A DNA stretch of 21,065 nucleotides from Chara braunii. Taxonomy: Eukaryota > Streptophyta > Charophyceae > Charales > Characeae. The translations under genes and the position numbers were made by a program. The stretch covers positions 85,091 to 106,155 of the forward strand of contig BFEA01001209.1 of assembly GCA_003427395.1 (NCBI GenBank), given 5' to 3'. How positions within the stretch are numbered: position 1 is the first letter of the stretch; each line of letters starts with the position of its first letter. Below the pieces are notes generated by a model, which saw only the letters and a list, made by a program, of their open reading frames with translations, had not been told where the DNA came from and did no database searches. This document shows, in pieces, positions 16,312 through 21,065 of this stretch.

Positions 16312-16540
16312 TGTGACAGGATCTTCCTAATAGGCTCCCACCAACGATTGAGTTACTTCTTCCGATACACCAAAGCAAAAAACTAGCGCCCCTAGGTAGT
16401 CTTCCCTACGTGATAACGCATCTGCAACCTTGTTGTACTCTCCCTTCAGATACTCAAGCTTGAAGTCATATTGATCTATGACCTCAATCCATCGCTTGAG
16501 TGCATTAGAAAGAGCCGGTTGAGTCTTGATCCATTTGAGT
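16312..16540 (-). pseudogene. G2 RNase H C-terminal remnant
   Basis: In the frame used by the zinc finger, motifs of the RNase H end can be read: LKWIKTQPALSNALKRW, YDFKLEYLKGEYNKVADALS, then the linker up to TAG at 16327-16329. The part of the domain between ERELYA (in the upstream ORF) and LKWIK is missing, including the catalytic Asp of the (S/T)DHxTL motif. Confidence 0.75.
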
Positions 16541-16943
16541 GAGCATAGAGTTCCCTTTCATAGGTGGACTTTGCCAGTTTCTTAGATGGCATCTTCTTAC
16601 TCATGTACTCAATCGGTCTCAACTTCTTCCCATCCTGTTGAGCCAGCACTGCGCCAATGCCATATTGACTTGCGTCAGTGGTCACTATAAATGGCTTCTG
16701 AGGATCGGGAACCATGAGAACTTCATGATTCATGAGTGCATGCTTCAATCGCTTGAAAGCACCCTCGCACTCATCACTCCAGTCCCACGGCGTGTCAAGT
16801 CGAGTTAGATCCGTCAAAGGAGAGGCGACTGTATAATAGTTCTTTACGAAGTTCCTATAGTAGTCGCACATTGTTAAGAAAGATCTGACCTTAGTGACAG
16901 TCTGAAGGCCGTGGCCAATCTCGAATACTAGCCACCTTCGCAT
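16476..16943 (-). pseudogene. G2 RT thumb/connection and RNase H N-terminus
   Basis: A 155-codon ORF. TVTKVRSFLTMCDYYRNFVK is the RT thumb and connection, followed by [19 protein letters not shown] (first RNase H Asp) and STYERELYA (catalytic Glu). After ERELYA the reading leaves the family frame at the deletion described for the RNase H remnant, and the ORF ends in unrelated residues. The first ~13 residues are also out of frame, owing to the one-base insertion near 16905. Confidence 0.85.
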
Positions 16944-17322
16944 CTTCCGGCCTAATCCCTTCCGTGGATACTTCGTGACCTAAGTATAATATCCTAGCGT
17001 GACCAAACTCACACGTCTCTAGGTTGACCTTATACTTATGCTGTCGCAGGTTTGAAAGTACAGTCTCAACGTGTTGTGCATGCTCCTCGGCAGACTTACT
17101 AAAGATCAGAATGTCGTTAAGGTAAACCACGACAAACTTATCTAAATGGTCATGGAAGATCCGATTCATGGCGTGCTGGAATGTTCCCGGCGCATTGCAA
17201 AGACCAAAGGGCATCACTACAAACTCATACAGACCATATCGAGTCTGAAAAGTTGTCTTGTGTTGGTCCTCAGGTCTTATAGTGATCTGATGATAGCCGG
17301 ATTTCAAGTCTATCTTGCTATA
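16891..17322 (-). pseudogene. G2 reverse transcriptase core
   Basis: Open after TAA 17323-17325. It shows [20 protein letters not shown] (first catalytic Asp), [28 protein letters not shown], and ILYLGHEVS up to RDWPRP, after which an extra base near 16905 breaks the frame. The active-site box is YLND, with Asn for the first Asp of the usual pair, exactly as in G1. An ORF caller would start it at a TTG (17307), but the native frame clearly extends upstream. Confidence 0.88.
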
Positions 17323-17325
17323 TTA

Positions 17326-17538
17326 CTTGTATCCCTGCACCCTATCCAGTAGGTCGTCTATGCGAGGTAGAGGCTCTGCGTTCTTCACTGTGATGGCATC
17401 GAGGCCTCTATAGTCAATGCACATCCTCAGTGTACCCCCCTTCTTTGGTACAAATAGTACTGGAGATCCGTAAGGGGAAGTACTAGGCCGGATCCATCCC
17501 TTCTCTGTCAGCTCTTTCAGTTGTCGCCGAAGTTCATC
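17326..17538 (-). pseudogene. G2 reverse transcriptase N-terminal segment
   Basis: About 71 codons between two in-frame TAA stops (17539-17541 and 17323-17325), too short to be found by length. It reads [40 protein letters not shown] and [11 protein letters not shown]: the standard fingers region of a gypsy RT. It is collinear and in frame with protease upstream and the RT core downstream. Confidence 0.85.
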
Positions 17539-18201
17539 TTACTCGGCGGGAGCCATCCTATAGATCCTTCCCTTTGGGGTTTTACTCCCTAGAATGGTTT
17601 CTATAGCGTGGACAACTTCCCTTTCTACAACTCCTGTAGGCTCTTCGAACAGATCAGGGAACATAGCAACGACGTGTTCTATCTCTGGGGGTGTTTTAAC
17701 AGCCTCCCCTTTTTCAGAGACATACACAAGGTATATACCCTCCTCTTGGTTCTGTTTGTAATAGTTGTAGAACGTTGATGCACACAAGCAGCCATAGGTA
17801 TCTATTATGCTACTGGCTTTGAACTTAGTCAATCTGACTGTTCTGCCATCGAGAAACTTATGTTTAAGCACCTTCTTGTCCCAGTCGAACTGGGGCTTAG
17901 CAACCTCAAGGTAGTACATGCCTAACAACATGTCAAACGGCAAGTCGTCGCTAACCAGGAACGAAATCTTATGATTCAGTTCCCCTCCTCCATAGGAGAA
18001 GGTACAGACTACGTTCGGGATATAGTCTGTGACTATCATGCGCTCCTTGTTGGCCAAAGTAGCTGCTACTGGTCTACTAAGGTGCCGTACCCGGTCCTGT
18101 AGGTGCAGCCTTTCCAAACAGTCGCGACTTATATAATTCCTCGTGGATCCGATGTCTATGAAGGCACCACATTTGCGGCCTCCTACATCCACTTCCACCA
18201 C
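17539..18201 (-). pseudogene. G2 aspartic protease and linker
   Basis: A 220-codon ORF (initial codon nominal). The active-site loop reads AFIDIGSTRNYIS: the Asp is kept, but the usual Ser/Thr of the Asp-Ser/Thr-Gly triad is Ile, which should impair activity. LPFDMLLGMYYLE about 80 residues later is the second conserved region (family form LLGMDWL). It ends with GSKTPKGRIYRMAPAE before TAA. The frame is open upstream to TAG 18268-18270, with VEVDVGGRKC leading into the active site. Confidence 0.85.
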
Positions 18202-18440
18202 GAAATGTTCCCCTCTAGGACCTTTCTTTAGTGCCGCCCAAGATTCGCGAGGGTCCTTTTTTGACCACTAGCTTTCGAGATCTTCTAAGGCTTCATACAC
18301 ATCTAACGTACAGAGCATAGTTTGGTCTAGATGAGTCTGCGGGGTGACTAAAGAGTCATTAGCTATGGCCTTCTCATGAAGTGGGGAGGGTATCTGGCCC
18401 ACTTCACCATGAGTAGAAGCAGCTAAAACTTCCACCGACC
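18202..18440 (-). pseudogene. G2 gag-pol linker, degenerate
   Basis: In the protease frame a linker-like sequence is readable (VEVLAASTHGEVGQIPSPLH, CTLDVYEALEDLES) up to TAG 18268-18270, then continues (WSKKDPRESWAALKKG) into protease. A frame change near 18435 separates it from the zinc-knuckle ORF. No domain is recognised. Confidence 0.6.
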
Positions 18441-18680
18441 TCACGTGTTTCCCGAGCTAGAAGCCTGGGAATAAGGTGCCCCCATCTTAGGAGGTATCTT
18501 TTGCGTGACCTTTGCGTTCTGGCACTTGTACTGCGAGTGTCCGTATTCCCCGCAGTTAATGCAAGCACCACGCACTCGGCGGTCCCGCCACACGTCTTGA
18601 TCAATACCTGCCTTAACCCAATCAGCCACTTTGGTCTGATTGGAGGCGGCCTTCCCTTGACTCTTTGGTTGGCCCTTCAC
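18441..18680 (-). pseudogene. G2 nucleocapsid zinc knuckle
   Basis: A 79-codon ORF in a different frame from the main Gag ORF, overlapping its stop by a few bases (it begins at a GTG). It contains a complete CCHC knuckle, CINCGEYGHSQYKC (C-x2-C-x4-H-x4-C), preceded by a basic region. This is the RNA-binding end of Gag. The frame change at 18677-18680 is either a one-base indel or a recoding site; the general decay of the copy favours an indel. Confidence 0.85.
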
Positions 18681-19936
18681 TTAGCCTTAACTACTGCGGC
18701 GAGGGTGCTACCCTCAGCGGTCTCCTCGCCGTCATACTCTAAAATGTCCAGCAGGTCTGTGAGCTCGTCGATCTCGGTTTGGGTCCCATTGGACTCAACC
18801 ATCAACAATTTAGCCCCCTTCTTCTTCCATTCCTGCAAACTCTTCTTCTTCCTCGTGTCATTATGAGAAGGTTGGGCGTTTCCTAGAGTGGCCTCCAAAT
18901 CTAAGGTTTTCCTAGACAACCTCTCAAAGGAGTGATACTCGAGGCGAGCCTCGCTGGCCAACGAGTTTCTGAGATTCTCTGGTAGACATCTCACAAACGT
19001 GGTCAATAGGAACTGGTTGTTGTAGTTTATACCGGGAACGACGATGAGGCTCTCTATGGTAGTCGTAAGCTCCCTGAATGACTTGAACTTTCGTTGGTCT
19101 AGTCTGTTTATCGCATCAGTGGCCATTTGTGCCTGCTGAGGATTGTGCCATCGAGCTTCTACCATTTCCATGAACTGGTCTAACGTAATTGTCCCCCAGT
19201 CCGCCATGCGTTGTCCGTACCCAGCCTTTGTCACTACACCATCCAGCCATTTGGCTACCTTACCCTCAAGGTAAGATGCAGCAGTAATCACCTCCTCCTC
19301 CTGCAAAGTCCTCTTTGCCTTCACCCAAACCGGAACTGTTCTCAACCAAGTGTTGAGCTCTTCGTCCTTCTTCTCGCCCGAAAAGGCAAGAGGCGGTTTC
19401 ATAGGGGTCTTAGGGTACCAAAGACCTTGCGGCTGTCCCTGTGGAGGAACAGGTTGTTGCGGTGGTGTAGCTCCCACCGCTGGACCCGAAGAAGAAGAAG
19501 CAACAGTCTGTGAGACTGCTGCAGACGTGCCACTTGGTTGTGTGCCAGCTTGTACGGGAAAGAGGCCGGACATCGTCGTTAACGGCAACGGCGACTGTGC
19601 TGGTGGCCTAAATCCTGGCCTTTGCAAAATGTCCAGGATCTGGTCTAGGGTGTTCTGCATAAAGTCCAATCGGTTGTCCACGTGCGCATGCAGCGACAGC
19701 ATATTGTTCTTCAATATTTTCATTGAGTCAGACAGTCCTGGCTCATCCATACCCTCTAAGTCAGCTTTGTCTGCCTCTAATGTTTCAAGCCTGGCTGTTC
19801 TATTTTTGATCTCTCTTTCTCTATCGGTTGCCTGCTTCAGTTCCCTCTCTAATTGTTCACGGATCCTTTCGACCTGTTGGAGCTCTCTAAGCTCCCTTTC
19901 ACGTGGGGTCAACGGGCTGAACAGCGAGCCCGCCAT
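18677..19936 (-). pseudogene. G2 Gag (capsid region)
   Basis: A 419-codon ORF. Residues about 1-110 are strongly coiled coil (RERELRELQQVERIREQLER and following). A Pro/Gln-rich linker is at about 110-170. The retrotransposon gag capsid fold is at about 175-345 (PLAFSGEKKDEELNTWLRTV, YLEGKVAKWLDG, FRELTTTIESLI, RCLPENLRNSLASEARLEY). An acidic stretch closes it. The ATG at 19936 is probably internal: the same frame continues upstream through a TGA at 19952-19954 into the next entry. Confidence 0.88.
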
Positions 19937-19951
19937 TTGACTTGTAGACTG

Positions 19952-20272
19952 TCACGAACCTATTGAACTGGAAGTACCCGTGGACCCTGTGGGCATTCCC
20001 AACATGGTCCCATTGGTCCCAGACGAGGACGCAACCGAAGATGCTGCTGCAAAAGACATGGCTACTGCCCTGGCTGCTGCAGCAGCCTGTTCCCTAGCTG
20101 CGGCGTTCACTGTTTCCCTAGCTGCTGCTAGTGCACGGGCTCTGCGTTCGGCACGAAGCCGTCCTTCTTCTCCCGGTTGTAGGGCCTGAAACACGTGCGG
20201 GATCCTACGTGATCTCGAACGTGTCAGTCTTGCATCGTCAACTGCTCCCTCATCGATGTCTGACCCGTTCAT
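19952..20272 (-). pseudogene. G2 Gag N-terminus (Ala/Arg-rich)
   Basis: The frame starts at ATG 20272 (MNGSDIDEGAVDDARLTRSR), is Arg-rich and then Ala-rich helical (AAAREQAAAAARAVAMSFAA), then Ser/Gly/Thr-rich. It ends at TGA and is in the same frame as the main Gag ORF, only five codons from its ATG. I infer it is the true Gag start, with the TGA a nonsense mutation after SSIGS. Confidence 0.7.
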
Positions 20273-20275
20273 CAA

Positions 20276-21065
20276 TTAGGCAAACATTATATGCACTAGA
20301 ACCCCCTAGTGGAGTCCTACCACAGCATGTGTCTGACCGACACCTAATTTTCTAAAAATAGTTGTGTCCGGCAGGTCCCCTACTTTACCGATCAANTGGC
20401 AANCTACAACATTCACAACAGATTGTCAACATAGTCTAGATGTATCTTGATTGGTTCACTTACANCANCATTNGATAGAACTGGCTATGGTAGTATACAA
20501 CAGTCCTACTCTAATCTGTCTGTGAGGTGTTAGCAGTCTGTCCACCAACTAATCAAAGATAAAAGAAGACCATGTTGCAGATGTATGAATAGTGGGTATG
20601 GTTGTGTTCCCAATTGAGCATCAATTAGAACCTACCCTCCCCTCAATCCAACATACCAAACAGCATCATTGAGCAGCAGTGTCTTCGTGTGCAACGTCGG
20701 CCCACCCATGTGCCCAAGTCGTCATCCACTCTTATTTACCCTCGTACGAAACGAGCCTTATTGCCCAGTGTGATCTGGCTGATCAGGAGGAATTTAAGGA
20801 GAGCCCCCATCTCTGCAGGAATTATTTAACGTCGCAGACAGGACGACGATCACAACCAGAATCAACACTGAGTCCCCAATCAGAAATGTTTATAGACGGT
20901 CTGATAAGCGTCTCTTATGGGCTGGCACACCCGACAGGACTTCTATTCAGCGCAGCAAGTGCCAAAATGGACAGCAGCCATCACATGCGTGACCTACTCC
21001 CATTGGGTTGGCATGGTGACTGTGACCCAGTGCTTCGACCAGGGCCCTTCAGAGGCACCGCCCTT
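20276..21065 (-). other. probable 5' untranslated leader of G2 or flanking DNA
   Basis: No ORF of note and no similarity to the G2 LTR (its terminal CTCAATCCTCACA is absent), so the 5' LTR is outside the window or lost. No standard initiator-Met primer-binding site was found. A TATAAAC box lies on the minus strand at about 20888-20894. Five single Ns lie in 20396-20473, marking poorly resolved sequence. Confidence 0.4.

Larger units (their letters stand above)
14100..20272 (-). mobile_element. G2: degenerate Ty3/gypsy chromovirus-type retrotransposon with 3' LTR
   Basis: In minus-strand order: Gag with coiled coil and CCHC zinc knuckle, protease, RT, RNase H remnant, integrase, chromodomain-like tail, polypurine tract and 3' LTR. 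It is a different family from G1: its Gag shows no obvious similarity, while pol is only moderately similar. Disruptions include an in-frame TGA in Gag, a frame change at the gag end, frameshifts near 18435 and 16905, in-frame stops at 18268, 17539, 17323, 16327 and 15359, a deletion in RNase H, a deletion-type frameshift near 16000 and an N at 15283. The 5' LTR would lie beyond the leader and is not seen before 21065. Confidence 0.9.

Noticed and set aside
19350-19940. 196-codon plus-strand ORF opposite G2 Gag
   Set aside because: Shadow of the coiled-coil and capsid coding strand; composition follows from the reverse complement.

Overview
This is a eukaryotic, transposon-dense window with no cellular gene I can identify with confidence. 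Almost all recognisable coding sequence lies on the minus strand and belongs to three decayed retroelements. These are two Ty3/gypsy LTR retrotransposons of chromovirus type (gag, protease, reverse transcriptase, RNase H, integrase, C-terminal chromodomain-like segment) and one 5'-truncated non-LTR (LINE) element. Clusters of the plant-type telomere motif CCCTAAA, chromovirus-type gypsy elements and a LINE with a C-terminal zf-RVT zinc finger fit a green plant host. From general familiarity with similar elements I suspect a streptophyte (charophyte) alga, but the sequence alone does not prove this.

Layout from left to right. 1-30 is a TTC microsatellite. 511-1226 is a solo or truncated LTR, diverged from the 3' LTR of the right-hand gypsy element. 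1528-2805 is a cluster of a short repeat family arranged as a nested inverted repeat (foldback, 1528-2099), followed by an imperfect 270-300 bp tandem duplication with TA and TATATC microsatellites. 2806-2979 is a weak candidate exon ending in a good splice donor. 2984-3908 is non-coding and probably contains the 3' end of gypsy element 1. Gypsy element 1 (G1) runs from gag at 9619 down to the chromodomain at 3909. 9620-10417 is low-complexity intergenic DNA with another fragment of the foldback family. 10418-10699 is scattered telomere-like sequence. The LINE occupies 10864-13687. 13716-13906 is an exact 95-bp duplication around a single N, probably an assembly join. 14100-14823 is the 3' LTR of gypsy element 2 (G2), preceded in element orientation by a clear polypurine tract. 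G2 coding sequence runs from gag at about 20272 down to 14861. 20276-21065 is probably its untranslated leader; its 5' LTR is not visible in the window.

All three elements look dead. They carry in-frame stops, single-base and larger indels, a 17-bp tandem duplication that breaks the frame, a deletion inside RNase H, and altered catalytic or zinc-binding residues. Several stops are TGA at positions compatible with CpG decay of arginine codons. I saw no operon, CRISPR array, tRNA or rRNA gene. The most interesting leads are the foldback family, the identical YLND change in both gypsy reverse transcriptases, the telomere-like repeats beside the LINE 3' end, and the N-flanked duplication.
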